Shown: positions 26,834 through 35,811 of the stretch, piece by piece
Numbering within the stretch: the first letter of the stretch is position 1
How the letters are laid out: the number at the start of each line of letters is the position of its first letter
Source: Bog-756 sp963741055
GTDB taxonomy: Bacteria > Actinomycetota > Acidimicrobiia > Acidimicrobiales > RAAP-2
Assembly: GCA_963741055.1 (NCBI GenBank)
Contig: CAVUGU010000012.1
Coordinates: forward strand, 1-64,000
Length of the DNA: 64,000 bases
Reading direction: 5' to 3'
The notes under the pieces: generated by a model
What the model was told of the DNA's origin: nothing
Database searches by the model: none
What the model saw: only the letters and a program-made list of their open reading frames with translations
Made by a program: the position numbers and the translations under genes

Positions 26834-28073
26834 GTGCAGCCGTACGTGATCGGTTACATCGTGCTCGCTGCGGTGGGTGTTGTCGCCGTGTTCGTAGCCG
26901 CCCGATACGGCCGGAGATCAGGCCAGCGCAACCTCCAACAACGCCTCACCGCGCTCTCCAACCGTCTCGGGGTGACTCCCCCCGACGAGCAAGGTGTCGA
27001 GCCAGTTCTCAGCCACCTCGAGCAGGTCACCGGGGAGGCTGCGGAGGCGGTCACCGAGGCAAGCGCGGACGCAATAAGACTGAGAAGAGCCCTCGACACG
27101 CTCCCACAAGGTGTCATCGTCTGTGACGAAACCGGTGATGTCGCTTTCCGGAACGCACGAGCGGTCGGGCTGATGTCCAGCCGCCACGGCGACGCCCTCG
27201 CCGCCCAGGCGGTGACCGAGCTCCTCGAGAACGCCTGGCAGGAGGGGTCCGCCCAGCGCACCCTCGACCTCTACGGGCCGCCCCGCCAGACCCTCACGGT
27301 GCGCACGAGGCTCATCGACGACGGACGGCGACCGCTCGGGGTGATCGCCATCATCGAGGACGTCTCGGAGCGCCGCCGCTTAGAGGAGATCCGCAGGGAC
27401 TTCGTCGCCAACGTGAGCCACGAGCTGAAGACCCCGATCGGTGCCCTCGGGTCTGCTCGCCGAGACCCTCACCATCGAACCCGACGGCGCGGTCTCCATG
27501 CGCCTCGCCACCCGGATCCAGTCCGAGGCCTTCCGGGTGAGCCGGATCATCGACGACCTGCTCGACCTCTCCCGCATCGAGAGCGAAGAGGCCCCTCCGA
27601 GAGAGCCGATCGAGGTCAACCTGGTCATGGCCGAGGCAGTCGAGCGTGTCAGGAGCGCAGCGGAGCAGCGGCGGGTTACCATCGAGCTCGATGAGCCCCA
27701 TCCGCCCGTGCACGTGCTCGGCGACCGCCGCCAGCTGGTTTCCGCCATGCACAGCCTGCTCGAGAACGCCGTGACCTTCTCCTACGAGGACAGCACGGTC
27801 AGGGTTGCCGGCGCCCAGGACAACGGCGAGATCAAGCTCTCGGTCGTCGACGCCGGGGTCGGGATCCCCGCCCGCGACCTCGAGCGGATCTTCGAGCGTT
27901 TCTACCGGGTGGATCACGGCCGCAGCCGTGAGACGGGAGGGACCGGGCTCGGCCTCTCCATCGTCCGCCACGTCGCCAGCAACCACCAGGGCCGGGTCGA
28001 AGTCGACTCGCGCGAGGGGGAGGGGTCGACCTTCACCCTCGTCCTCCCCAGTCCCCCCGAGTACGCCGCCTGA
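26834..28073 (+). CDS. senX3: SenX3-like sensor histidine kinase, frameshifted
   Basis: GTG 26834. One N-terminal membrane helix (VIGYIVLAAVGVVAVFVAAR), then a PAS-like segment (LDTLPQGVIVCDETGDVAFR), the dimerisation/phosphoacceptor helix RRDFVANVSHELKTPIGAL (His), and, after a one-base insertion near 27451, GLLAETL and the ATPase domain: MHSLLENAVTFSYED (N box), VVDAGVGIPARDLERIFERF (G1/F box) and RETGGTGLGLSIVRHVA (G2). SenX3 with RegX3 senses phosphate limitation in actinobacteria, through PstSCAB/PhoU. The response regulator gene begins 2 bp after the stop. Divergent from the secretion operon, with about 150 bp between starts. Confidence 0.85.
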
Positions 28074-28075
28074 GT

Positions 28076-28882
28076 GTGATCAAGACGGACATGAGCCCGA
28101 CGGCGACGGAGCCCGAGAACAACACCGCCCATACCAAGGTGCTCCTGGCGGAGGACGACGAGTCCTTCGTCGACGCCCTCGTCGTCGGCCTGGCACGCGA
28201 GGGCTTCGACGTGGCGGTCGCCCGAGACGGCAACGAGGCGCTGCGCCTGTTCAACGTGGTCGAGCCCGACCTGGTGCTCCTCGACCTGATGCTCCCCCGG
28301 CTGTCCGGGATCGACGTCTGCCGCTCGATCCGGGCCCGCTCCGCGGTACCGATCATCATGGTCACCGCAAAGGGCACCGAGATCGACACCGTGGTCGGCC
28401 TCGAGGTCGGCGCCGACGACTACGTCGCGAAGCCCTACCGACTCCGCGAGCTGGTCGCCCGGATGCGGGCGGTGCTGCGGCGCACACCGCAGAACGACGT
28501 CGCCTCCCCCACGCTCCACAAAGGGGCCAACACGTCCGACGGCAGCTCGACCGACACCGAGCGTGCGGAGAGCAACGTCCTCGAAGCCGGCGGCATCCAG
28601 ATCGACCCCGACCGCCACCTCGTCTTCATCCGCGGCAACGACGTCCATCTGCGGCGCAAGGAGTTCGAGCTCCTCAGCCTGCTGATGGAGAACGCAGGTC
28701 GCCTGCTCACCCGCGACGTCCTCATCGACCGGGTGTGGGGGTCCGACTACTTCGGCGACACCAAGACGCTCGACGTGCACATCAAGCGCCTGCGCAGCCA
28801 CGTCGAGGAGGACCCCTCCTCACCGAAGCTGATCACCACGATCCGTGGCGTCGGCTACCGGTTCGACACCCCCCGAGACTGA
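28076..28882 (+). CDS. regX3: RegX3-like OmpR-family response regulator
   Basis: 268 residues from GTG 28076 (ATG 28091 is an alternative). Receiver domain: KVLLAEDDESFVDALVVGL (acidic pocket), phosphoacceptor Asp in LVLLDLMLPRLSG, PIIMVTAKG, and Lys in GADDYVAKPYRLRELVARMR. A 60-residue linker leads to a winged-helix DNA-binding domain: VHLRRKEFELLSLLMENAGR, RDVLIDRVWGSDYFGDTKTL and DVHIKRLRSHVE, ending TTIRGVGYRFDTPRD. Expected to activate phosphate-starvation genes when phosphorylated by the kinase encoded directly upstream. The linker is longer than usual. Identity as RegX3 rests on sequence memory and gene order. Confidence 0.88.
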   Translation: MIKTDMSPTATEPENNTAHTKVLLAEDDESFVDALVVGLAREGFDVAVARDGNEALRLFNVVEPDLVLLDLMLPRLSGIDVCRSIRARSAVPIIMVTAKGTEIDTVVGLEVGADDYVAKPYRLRELVARMRAVLRRTPQNDVASPTLHKGANTSDGSSTDTERAESNVLEAGGIQIDPDRHLVFIRGNDVHLRRKEFELLSLLMENAGRLLTRDVLIDRVWGSDYFGDTKTLDVHIKRLRSHVEEDPSSPKLITTIRGVGYRFDTPRD

Positions 28883-28944
28883 CTCCGCGACCCCGGACCT
28901 CGCTCCGGGTCTTCCAACCCGCGCCGCCCACCCCGCGCCGTGCC

Positions 28945-30234
28945 TTATGACCGGGGCTCGATGACCGTCCGTCCGCCCATGTACGGGGCGAGCACCTCGG
29001 GCAGCACCACCGTCCCGTCCTCTTTGTGCCCGGTCTCGACGAGCGCGGCCCAGATGCGCGCCCAGGCGAGGGCGGAGCCGTTGAGGGTGTGGACGAACGC
29101 CGGGCTGCCCCCGCCTTCGGGTCGGTAGCGGATGTTGGCCCGCCGGGCCTGGTAGTCGGTGCACCAGCTCACCGAGGAGACCTCGAGCCACTGGTCGACG
29201 CCGGGCGCGTACACCTCGAGGTCGAAGGTGCGGCTGGCCGCGTTGCCGAGATCGCCCGTGCAGAGGTCGACCACCCGGTGCTGGAGACCGAGATCGACCA
29301 GCAGCGACTCGGCGCGAGCGACCATCGACTCGTGCTCCGCCGGTGCCTGCTCCGGCGTGGTGTACGCGAAGAGCTCGACCTTGTCGAACTCGTGCACCCG
29401 CAGCAGTCCCCGGGTGTCGCGCCCGGCGGAGCCCGCTTCACGCCGGTAGCAGGCGGTGCCGGCGGTCAGGCGCATCGGGAGGTCGGACTCCTCGAGCACC
29501 TCGCCGCGCCACATCGAGGTGAGCGGCACCTCCGCGGTCGGAATGGCCCAGAGGTCGTCTCGCTCGACGTGGTAGGCGTCGTCGGCGAACTTGGGGAGGT
29601 GACCGGTGGAGGTCATCGTCTCGGTCAGGACGAGGGTCGGCGGCCGGATCTCCTCGTACTCCTCGACGTGACGGTCGAGCGCGAACGCCGAGAGCGCCCG
29701 GATGAGCCGCGCCCCGGCACCGCGGTAGAGCGGGAACATCGAGCCCGACAGCCGCGCGCCGCGCTCCATGTCGAGGATGCCGAGCTCGGAGCCGATCTCC
29801 CAGTGCGGGATGCGTTGTGCGTCGGTGTAGATCGGATCGGGAGGAGACCAGGTGCGCACGATGACGTTGCCCTCGGGAGGCTCACCGTCCGGGGCCTCCT
29901 CCGAGGGCAGGTTGGGGATGAGGAGGAGCGCCTCGCGCACCGCCTCCTGGGCGCGTTCGGCTGCCGCATGCAGGTCGCGCTCTTCGTCGCCGGCCAGCCG
30001 GCTCTCGGCCATGAGCTCCTCCGCACGGGCGTTGTCTCCCGCCTTTCGTGCCTGTCCGACCTCTCGGGAGAGCGCCTTCACTCTCGCCCGTACTTCTTCG
30101 CGACGGCCGATCGCAGCCCGCGCTTCGGCGTCGAGACTCGCCAGGCGGTCGATTTCCGCGGGCTCGACGCCGCGCCGTGCAAGCGCCGATTTCACGGAAC
30201 CGATGTCGTCTCTCACCAGCCGGATGTCGATCAT
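28945..30234 (-). CDS. serS: Seryl-tRNA synthetase
   Basis: 429 residues from ATG 30234 (MIDIRLVRDDIGSVKSALAR), normal length for class IIa SerRS. The N-terminal tRNA-binding coiled coil spans about residues 25-100 (charged, with AEARAAIGRREEVRARVKAL). The catalytic core has motif 2 in FKF-equivalent position as TAGTACYRREAGSAGRDTRG with LLRVHEFDKVELF, SSVSWCTDYQARRANIRYR, and motif 3 as HTLNGSALAWARIWAALVE. Catalyses serylation of tRNA-Ser (and tRNA-Sec). The ABC transporter gene starts divergently only 17 bp away, so the two promoters must overlap the opposite coding region. Confidence 0.95.
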   Translation of the reverse strand: MIDIRLVRDDIGSVKSALARRGVEPAEIDRLASLDAEARAAIGRREEVRARVKALSREVGQARKAGDNARAEELMAESRLAGDEERDLHAAAERAQEAVREALLLIPNLPSEEAPDGEPPEGNVIVRTWSPPDPIYTDAQRIPHWEIGSELGILDMERGARLSGSMFPLYRGAGARLIRALSAFALDRHVEEYEEIRPPTLVLTETMTSTGHLPKFADDAYHVERDDLWAIPTAEVPLTSMWRGEVLEESDLPMRLTAGTACYRREAGSAGRDTRGLLRVHEFDKVELFAYTTPEQAPAEHESMVARAESLLVDLGLQHRVVDLCTGDLGNAASRTFDLEVYAPGVDQWLEVSSVSWCTDYQARRANIRYRPEGGGSPAFVHTLNGSALAWARIWAALVETGHKEDGTVVLPEVLAPYMGGRTVIEPRS

Positions 30235-30251
30235 GCAGGCCCAACGGTAGC

Positions 30252-31286
30252 GTGACCTCCGTGTCGGACCCGGATGGTCGGCGGGAACAACCCGCGCTGG
30301 TCTGCAGGGACCTCGTCGTCCGCTACGGCGACGTCGTCGCGGTCGACCACCTCTCCTTCGAAGCGCACCCGGGCGAGGTGGTGGCGCTCCTCGGTCCGAA
30401 CGGCGCCGGCAAGACGAGCACGGTCGAGGCGCTCGAGGGCTACCGACGGGTCGCCGGCGGATCGGCCACCGTCGTCGGGCTCGACCCGGTTCGCCAACAC
30501 GCCGCACTCGTCCCGCGGATCGGGGTGATGCTCCAGCGCGGCGGCGTCTACCCGATGCTGTCGGCGGCACAAGTCATCCACCTCTTCGCCGCCTACTACC
30601 CCGATCCATCCGACCCCGACGAGCTGCTCGACCGGGTCGGCCTCGACCCGGTGCGGAACACCCGCTGGCGGCGTCTCTCGGGTGGCGAGCAGCAGCGCCT
30701 CTCGCTCGCGCTCGCCCTGGTGGGTCGGCCCGAAGTGCTCTTCCTCGACGAGCCGACCGCCGGCGTCGACCCCGAGGGACGGATCACGATCCGCGAGATC
30801 GTCGCCGACCAGCGGGAAAAAGGAGTGAGCATCGTCCTCACCACCCACGAGCTGACCGAGGCGGAGCGGCTCGCCGACCGGGTGGTGATCATCGACCACG
30901 GCCGGCTGCTCGCGGAGGGTGCCCCCGCCGCACTCGCGTCGAGCGCGGCCGGCTCGGCGATCCGCTTCTCGAGCGACCGCGGCATCGACCTCGAGTCGCT
31001 CGCCGGCGCGCTCGGTGCGGGAGTCGAGGTCGTCGAGGAACAACCCGGCGCCTACCGCATCGAACCGCCGCCCGATGTGGCGAGTCCGAGGGTGGTCGCT
31101 GCACTCGCCGCCTGGCTGGCCGAACGCTCGCTGCCGGTCGGCGAGCTGCGTACCGGCGGTTCACTCGAGGAGGCCTACCTCACCATCACCGCCAGCGCCC
31201 GTGCCGCGGCTCGCGCCGTCGACACTTCGGCGGCCGACACGCCGACTGTCGACACCCCGTCCGCCGGCCGGAGCGGAACGCGCTGA
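30252..31286 (+). CDS. ABC transporter ATP-binding protein (ABC-2 type exporter)
   Basis: 344 residues from GTG 30252 (a GTG at 30261 is also possible). All nucleotide-binding motifs are present: Walker A LLGPNGAGKTSTVEALEG, Q-loop region VMLQRGGVYPML, signature RRLSGGEQQRLSLALALVGR, Walker B EVLFLDEPTAGVDPEG and the H-loop VLTTHELTEAERL. A C-terminal extension of about 100 residues ends in an Ala/Thr/Asp-rich tail. The permease ATG shares the last A of its stop. In many actinobacteria this ABC pair sits beside ctaA/ctaB as here, suggesting a link to haem-copper oxidase biogenesis, though its substrate is unknown. Confidence 0.88.
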   Translation: MTSVSDPDGRREQPALVCRDLVVRYGDVVAVDHLSFEAHPGEVVALLGPNGAGKTSTVEALEGYRRVAGGSATVVGLDPVRQHAALVPRIGVMLQRGGVYPMLSAAQVIHLFAAYYPDPSDPDELLDRVGLDPVRNTRWRRLSGGEQQRLSLALALVGRPEVLFLDEPTAGVDPEGRITIREIVADQREKGVSIVLTTHELTEAERLADRVVIIDHGRLLAEGAPAALASSAAGSAIRFSSDRGIDLESLAGALGAGVEVVEEQPGAYRIEPPPDVASPRVVAALAAWLAERSLPVGELRTGGSLEEAYLTITASARAAARAVDTSAADTPTVDTPSAGRSGTR

Positions 31287-32026
31287 TGCGCCCGCTCACC
31301 GCACAGGTCCGCGCCGAGCTGACCATGTTGTTCACCAACGGCGAGACGGTGTTGCTGACGATCGGGATCCCGGTGGTGTTCCTGCTGTTCTTCTCGGGGG
31401 TGCACGTACTGCCGACCGGCTTCAGCCACCCGGTCGACTTCCTCGTCCCCGGGGTGCTCGCCCTGGCGATCATGGCGACTGCGATGACCGCGCTCGGCAT
31501 CGGGACCGGGTTCGAGCGCGGCTACGGAGTGCTCAAGCGCCTCGGCTCCACCCCGCTCGGGCGACCCCGCCTGCTCGGCGCCAAGATCACCTCGATCGTC
31601 GCGGTCGAGCTCGTCCAGGGAGCCGTCCTCGTCGCAGTCGGCTTCGCGCTCGGCTGGAGCCCCGGCGGGCCGGGCGGCGCGGGCGCGCTGGTCGGCGCGG
31701 CGATCGGGGCGATGGTGCTCGGGACGGTCGCGTTCGGCGGGATCGGGCTGCTGCTGGCGGGGACCCTCCGGCCGCTCGCCAACCTTGCGATCGTCAACGC
31801 CCTCTTCGTCGTGCTGTTGCTGCTCGGCGGGATGCTGGTGCCGCTCGCCAAGCTGCCGGGCTGGCTCGAGGGAATCGCCAAGGTGCTTCCCGCCTCCGCG
31901 CTCGCCGACGCGCTCCATGCGACGCTCGGACAGGGCGCGCAGGTGTCGGCGACCGACTGGATCGTGCTGGCGGCGTGGGCGGTCGGCGCGCCCCTGGTGG
32001 CCGGGCTCACCTTCCGTTGGGAGTGA
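31286..32026 (+). CDS. ABC-2 type transporter permease
   Basis: 246 residues from ATG 31286, overlapping the ATPase stop (TGATG). Six membrane helices can be picked out, for example VLLTIGIPVVFLLFFSG, FLVPGVLALAIMATAMTALG, AVLVAVGFALGWSP, LVGAAIGAMVLGTVAFGGIG and LAIVNALFVVLLLLGGMLVP, with the ABC-2 signature region FERGYGVLKRLGSTPLGRPR between helices 2 and 3. It forms the membrane half of the exporter with the upstream ATPase. It converges on the tlpA-like gene, 29 bp between stops. Confidence 0.88.
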   Translation: MRPLTAQVRAELTMLFTNGETVLLTIGIPVVFLLFFSGVHVLPTGFSHPVDFLVPGVLALAIMATAMTALGIGTGFERGYGVLKRLGSTPLGRPRLLGAKITSIVAVELVQGAVLVAVGFALGWSPGGPGGAGALVGAAIGAMVLGTVAFGGIGLLLAGTLRPLANLAIVNALFVVLLLLGGMLVPLAKLPGWLEGIAKVLPASALADALHATLGQGAQVSATDWIVLAAWAVGAPLVAGLTFRWE

Positions 32027-32055
32027 GCGGGGCTGCCCGCCTCACTCCGGCCGGC

Positions 32056-32713
32056 TCACGCGGCCTGATTGTTCAACCGGTGCAACCAGCTGGTCAGGTC
32101 GGAGGCGGTCACCGGACCGATCACCCGCCCGACCACCTTGCCCGAGGAGTCGATGAAGAAGGTGTTCGGCTGCCCGGTCAGCCCGTAGAGGGACTCGGCC
32201 ACGTTCAGGTTGCCGTCGGTGCCGACCGGATAGGTGATGCCGGCCTGGTGGACGAAGGCGACCGCGTTCGCCTTCGGGTCCGCGACGTCGACCCCGACGA
32301 ACTGCACCTTGGAACCCTTCGCCGTCAGCGGTCTTCGCGGTCTTGGCCAGCAACGGCGTCTCCTGTTGGCAGGGGATGCACCACGAGGCGAAGAAGTTGA
32401 GCACCACCGGTCTCCCGCGATCGCTGCCCAACCCCGCGAGGTGCACCGGCGCGCCGCCGAGCAGTGCGGGGATGGTGAAGTCCGGTGCGGTCGAACCGAC
32501 CGCGGCGACCTGTCCCGACGAGCTCGACCCGGTGCCGAGGCCGACGAAGAGCACCACCGCGAGCACCGCGGCGATCACCCCGCCGATGATCAGCGAGCGC
32601 ACCCGGCGAGGTCTGCGTTGGCCGGCAGACCCAGCCGATGCGGTCGGGGTGGGTCCTCCTTGGTCCTCCACCTCGTCGCGGGTTTCGTCGCCGGGCGATG
32701 CCGGATCGTTCAA
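32056..32713 (-). CDS. TlpA/ResA-like membrane-anchored thioredoxin, frameshifted
   Basis: Starts at TTG 32713, coupled to the ctaB stop by a TTGA overlap; the alternative is a much longer ORF that runs antisense to ctaB. A hydrophilic N terminus is followed by a membrane anchor (SLIIGGVIAAVLAVVLFVGL), then APDFTIPALLGG, the redox site VVLNFFASWCIPCQQETPLL (CxxC in a WCIPC motif), and after a shift near 32315 FVGVDVADPKANAVAFVHQA, GITYPVGTDG and QPNTFFIDSSGKVVGRVIGP, with the thioredoxin cis-Pro. Such proteins reduce cysteines of exported haem or copper-oxidase factors, fitting its place after ctaB. The frame break looks like a sequence error. Confidence 0.78.
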
Positions 32714-33615
32714 TTGCGTACGAGGACGTCGACCGCCATGCAGACGAACAGCACGGTGAGGTAGGTGATCGAGTAGCTGAAGAGCCGCATCGCGGCCTTC
32801 GGTGTCTCCCGTATCGCCAGTCGCACCGCGAGCACCAGGAAGCCCGCGCCGAGCACCGACGCCGCGACGAGGTACAGCGTGCCGAGCGACGCCACCGGTG
32901 CGAGCAGCAGCGAGCAGGCGATCAGTGCGACGGTGTAGACGAGGATCTCGTACGAAGTGCGTTTGAACGTCGCGACCGCCGGCAACATCGGCACGTGCGC
33001 CGCGCGGTAGTCGTCGCGGTACTTGACCGCGAGGGACCAGAAGTGGGGTGGAGTCCAGAGGAAGATGAGAGCGAACAACACCAGCGGGGTCCACGACAGG
33101 CTGTCGGTCACCGCCGCCCATCCGACCAGCACCGGCACCGCGCCGGCTGCGCCACCGATCACGATGTTCTGGCTACTGGTGCGCTTGAGCCACAGGGTGT
33201 ACACGAACACGTAGAACAGGGTCGCGGCGACCGCCAACACCGCGGAGAGCAGGTTGACGAAGGCCCACAGCTCGACGAAGGCCAGCACCTCGAGGGCCAC
33301 CGCGAAGACGAGCGCGTTGCGGGGCGCGACCGCGCCGGTCACCAGCGGGCGGTTGCGGGTCCGGTGCATCACCTTGTCGATGTCGCGGTCGACCACCATG
33401 TTGATGGCGTTGGCGCCGCCCGCGGCGAGGGCGCCGCCGGCGAGGGTGGCGACGATCAGCCCGAGGGACGGCCAGCCCTCTGCGGCGACGATCATCGTCG
33501 GGAGCGTGGTGACGAGGAGTAGCTCGATGATCCGGGGCTTGGTGAGCGCCACGTAGGCACCCACGCGGGCCCCGAGCGAGAGACGGCGGGGCAGGGTCGC
33601 CGCGGAAATTGCCAT
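32710..33615 (-). CDS. ctaB: Protohaem IX farnesyltransferase (haem O synthase)
   Basis: 301 residues from ATG 33615 (MAISAATLPRRLSLGARVGA); a longer ORF to 33957 overlaps ctaA antisense and is rejected. UbiA-type prenyltransferase with the two Asp-rich motifs: ANAINMVVDRDIDKVMHRTR followed by NRPL, and KYRDDYRAAHVPMLP. LIFLWTPPHFWSLAVKYRDD and SITYLTVLFVCMAVDVLVRN complete it; eight or nine membrane helices are evident. It converts haem B to haem O for cytochrome oxidase. Divergent from ctaA (haem A synthase), 103 bp between starts, and followed by a translationally coupled thioredoxin gene. Confidence 0.93.
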   Translation of the reverse strand: MAISAATLPRRLSLGARVGAYVALTKPRIIELLLVTTLPTMIVAAEGWPSLGLIVATLAGGALAAGGANAINMVVDRDIDKVMHRTRNRPLVTGAVAPRNALVFAVALEVLAFVELWAFVNLLSAVLAVAATLFYVFVYTLWLKRTSSQNIVIGGAAGAVPVLVGWAAVTDSLSWTPLVLFALIFLWTPPHFWSLAVKYRDDYRAAHVPMLPAVATFKRTSYEILVYTVALIACSLLLAPVASLGTLYLVAASVLGAGFLVLAVRLAIRETPKAAMRLFSYSITYLTVLFVCMAVDVLVRN

Positions 33616-33718
33616 CGCACGGACTCTACTTCTGCCACCTTGCGAGGGCATATCGATCCCGGTCACGACCGGATTCGGCTCGCAGGTCACCTCGGGGCGC
33701 CGGTACCATGGGAATCCG

Positions 33719-34726
33719 GTGTTGTCACTGCAGATCGGACCCCGGCGGTTCCTCCTCCTGTGCCGGGTCACGCTGGCGGTGCTCCTCGCCAACATCGTCA
33801 CCGGTGCGGCGGTCCGGCTCTCCGACTCGGGTCTCGGCTGCCCCGACTGGCCGACCTGCTCGCGCCAGCACCTCACCCCGCCGCTCAGCCTCCACCCGGT
33901 CGTCGAGTTCGGGAACCGGGTGGTGGTCTTCCTGCTGGTGGTGGCCTGCGTGGCCACCGCGCTCGCCTCGCTGCTGCGGCGCCCGGCCCGGCGCGACCTG
34001 CGATGGCTGTCGGGAGGGCTGTTGGTGGGGGTGGTGGGGGAGGCCGTTCTCGGTGCGGTCGTCGTCTACACCAAGCTCAACGCGTACGTGGTCGTGACCC
34101 ACTTCATGGTGGGCATCGCGTTGCTGACGGTGGGGGTGGTGCTGACCCTCCGGGCCAATCACGCGGCGGGGCGGGGCACGCCACAGGTCAGCCGGGGAGC
34201 GTTGTCACTGACCCGGCTGCTGCTGTTGATGTTGGTCGCGGTGCTGGTCGCCGGCGCCACCACCACCGGGGCGGGACCTCACGCGGGAGGCAAGGGCGCC
34301 AAGCGGATCCCGATCGGCCTCGAGGACATGACCCGGATCCACGCCGAGGTGGTCATCGCAACCGTGCTGGTGCTGCTGGTGCTCCTCTGGGTGCTCTGGC
34401 GCACCAATGCGCCCCGCGCCAACCAAGACGCCGGCCGGATCCTGCTGGCGGTCGCCGCGGTGCAGGGAATGATCGGGTACATCCAGTTCTTCACCCACCT
34501 CCCGGCGCTGCTGGTCGGCATCCACGTGTTCGGGGCCACCATGGTCTGGTCGACCGCCCTCTGGTTCCACCACGGACTCTCGTCGCACCGGCCGCTCGAG
34601 CCCGAGCCGCTCGAGACACCGGCGGAGCCGGGAGGTCACCGGATCCGCGGCAACGCCGGAGGGCATTCCGACGACGATTTGGTCCGACCGAGTCACGGCA
34701 CGGTGCCGGAGCCGGAGCCCGCATGA
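33719..34726 (+). CDS. ctaA: Haem A synthase (COX15/CtaA)
   Basis: 335 residues from GTG 33719. Eight membrane helices in two halves. The signature cysteine pair occurs in SDSGLGCPDWPTCSRQHLTP; haem-ligand histidines lie in YVVVTHFMVGIALL, EDMTRIHAEVVIATV and LPALLVGIHVFGATMVW; the first-half EFGNRVVVFLLVV carries Asn where some homologues have His. It oxidises haem O to haem A. The stop overlaps the clpS start as ATGA. The C-terminal 50 residues are hydrophilic and poorly conserved. Divergent from ctaB, which makes its substrate. Confidence 0.92.
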   Translation: MLSLQIGPRRFLLLCRVTLAVLLANIVTGAAVRLSDSGLGCPDWPTCSRQHLTPPLSLHPVVEFGNRVVVFLLVVACVATALASLLRRPARRDLRWLSGGLLVGVVGEAVLGAVVVYTKLNAYVVVTHFMVGIALLTVGVVLTLRANHAAGRGTPQVSRGALSLTRLLLLMLVAVLVAGATTTGAGPHAGGKGAKRIPIGLEDMTRIHAEVVIATVLVLLVLLWVLWRTNAPRANQDAGRILLAVAAVQGMIGYIQFFTHLPALLVGIHVFGATMVWSTALWFHHGLSSHRPLEPEPLETPAEPGGHRIRGNAGGHSDDDLVRPSHGTVPEPEPA

Positions 34727-35064
34727 GCGCGGGGGAGCGGGGGCCGTTGGTGGCGGGGGTCGAGGGCCGGCAGACAGAGGTGGCGCCGGAGGAGGCCGAG
34801 TCGCCGGAGATCGACGAGTCCCAGCACACCGACCGGCCGTGGCTGGTGATCGTGTGGAACGACCCGATCAACCTGATGTCCTTCGTGACCTTCGTCTTCC
34901 AGAAGCTCTTCGGCTACTCGAAGGAGAAGGCCACCAAGCTCATGCTCGACGTGCACAACAAGGGGAGGGCGGTGGTGTCGTCGGGGACCCGCGAGCGCGC
35001 CGAGCTCGACGTCTACCGGCTCCACGAGCACGGGCTGTGGGCGACCATGGAGCAGTCCACTTGA
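34723..35064 (+). CDS. clpS: ATP-dependent Clp protease adaptor ClpS
   Basis: 113 residues from ATG 34723, overlapping the ctaA stop (ATGA). The core WLVIVWNDPINLMSFVTFVF, QKLFGYSKEKATKLMLDVHN and YRLHEHGLWATME is diagnostic: the N-degron pocket residues of ND.....V and the V.......H helix are in place. An N-terminal 45-residue acidic tail contacts ClpA/C in homologues. ClpS delivers N-degron proteins to ClpC-ClpP. The next gene begins within its stop (TTGA), the conserved ClpS-DUF2017 pair of actinobacteria. Confidence 0.95.
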   Translation: MSAGERGPLVAGVEGRQTEVAPEEAESPEIDESQHTDRPWLVIVWNDPINLMSFVTFVFQKLFGYSKEKATKLMLDVHNKGRAVVSSGTRERAELDVYRLHEHGLWATMEQST

Positions 35065-35555
35065 GCCCGCCGATCAAGCGGCGCCGAGACGGGCGCTACG
35101 CGATCAAGCTCGACGAGGACGTGCGGACCGTGCTCGCCGAGCTGGCTCGGCAGATGATCCCCGCCGTCGAGAACCGTGATCCGATGACCCGGCGCCTCTT
35201 TCCGCCGGCGTATCCGGCTGAAGCACTGAGCGACGTCGAGGCGGACTACCGCGAGCTGGTCGACACGCCGCTCACCAACCACCACCGGGACGCCCTCTCC
35301 GTACTCATCGAGACTTCGGAGTCCGACACCTTGAGCGAGTCCGAGCTCGACGCGTGGCTCTCGGCCGTCGGCACCATGCGCCTGGTGTTGGGCACACGGC
35401 TCGACGTCACCGAGGACATGCCCGCGCCCGGCCCGGACGACCCGTCCGCGGCCGAGTACGGCTTCTTCGAATTCCTCGGACAGCTCCAGTACCTCATCGT
35501 CGAGGTGCTGAGTGACCACCTTCCCGACGAGGGCTTTCCCGAAGGAACTTTGTGA
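35061..35555 (+). CDS. DUF2017 family protein, partner of clpS
   Basis: 164 residues when started at TTG 35061, giving MSPPIKRRRDGRYAIKLDED; no ATG or GTG fits better. The TTG overlaps the clpS stop as TTGA. Features: VRTVLAELARQMIPAVENRD, DPMTRRLFPPAYPAEALSDV and DALSVLIETSESDTLSESEL, then FFEFLGQLQYLIVEVLSDHL. DUF2017 is known as a mainly helical family conserved downstream of clpS in actinobacteria; its function is unknown, though the linkage suggests a role in Clp-dependent proteolysis. The gene ends 38 bp before the tRNA cluster. Confidence 0.88.
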   Translation: MSPPIKRRRDGRYAIKLDEDVRTVLAELARQMIPAVENRDPMTRRLFPPAYPAEALSDVEADYRELVDTPLTNHHRDALSVLIETSESDTLSESELDAWLSAVGTMRLVLGTRLDVTEDMPAPGPDDPSAAEYGFFEFLGQLQYLIVEVLSDHLPDEGFPEGTL

Positions 35556-35593
35556 TCCCTCTGCTAATCTCCCTAAGCCCCGAACGGGTCCGA

Positions 35594-35666
35594 GCCCCCA
35601 TCGTCTAGCGGCCCAGGACGCCGCCCTTTCAAGGCGGTAACACGGGTTCGAATCCCGTTGGGGGTG
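35594..35666 (+). tRNA. tRNA-Glu(TTC)
   Basis: Acceptor stem GCCCCCA/TGGGGGT (first pair G-T), D-arm TCGTCTAGCGGCCCAGGA, anticodon stem CCGCC with loop CTTTCAA (anticodon TTC) and T-loop GGTTCGAATCCC. Discriminator G at 35666. CCA is not encoded. First of three tRNAs in the order Glu-Asp-Phe, a cluster conserved in actinobacteria. Confidence 0.95.
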
Positions 35667-35713
35667 CGCGACGCCTCGGCGCCTCGACACCCGGGGGCGC
35701 CGCTGGCGATCGT

Positions 35714-35788
35714 GGACCTGTGGTGCAGTTTGGAGTGCACGCCGGCCTGTCAAGCCGGAGGTCGCGGGTTCAAATCCCGTCAGGTCCG
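35714..35788 (+). tRNA. tRNA-Asp(GTC)
   Basis: Acceptor stem GGACCTG/CAGGTCC, anticodon loop CTGTCAA between GCCGG-type stems (anticodon GTC), T-arm GCGGGTTCAAATCCCGT. Discriminator G at 35788. Lies 47 bp after tRNA-Glu. Confidence 0.95.
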
Positions 35789-35811
35789 CCGTCTCGGTTC
35801 TGCCGAGTCGA

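Noticed and set aside
26834..28073. Programmed frameshift in the histidine kinase
   Set aside because: No slippery heptamer is seen at 27445-27455; the site resembles many other single-base breaks in this window, so sequence error is likelier.
30252..31286. ABC pair as a specific drug or haem exporter
   Set aside because: Motifs show a generic ABC-2 exporter; substrate cannot be read, and the link to ctaA/ctaB is only positional.
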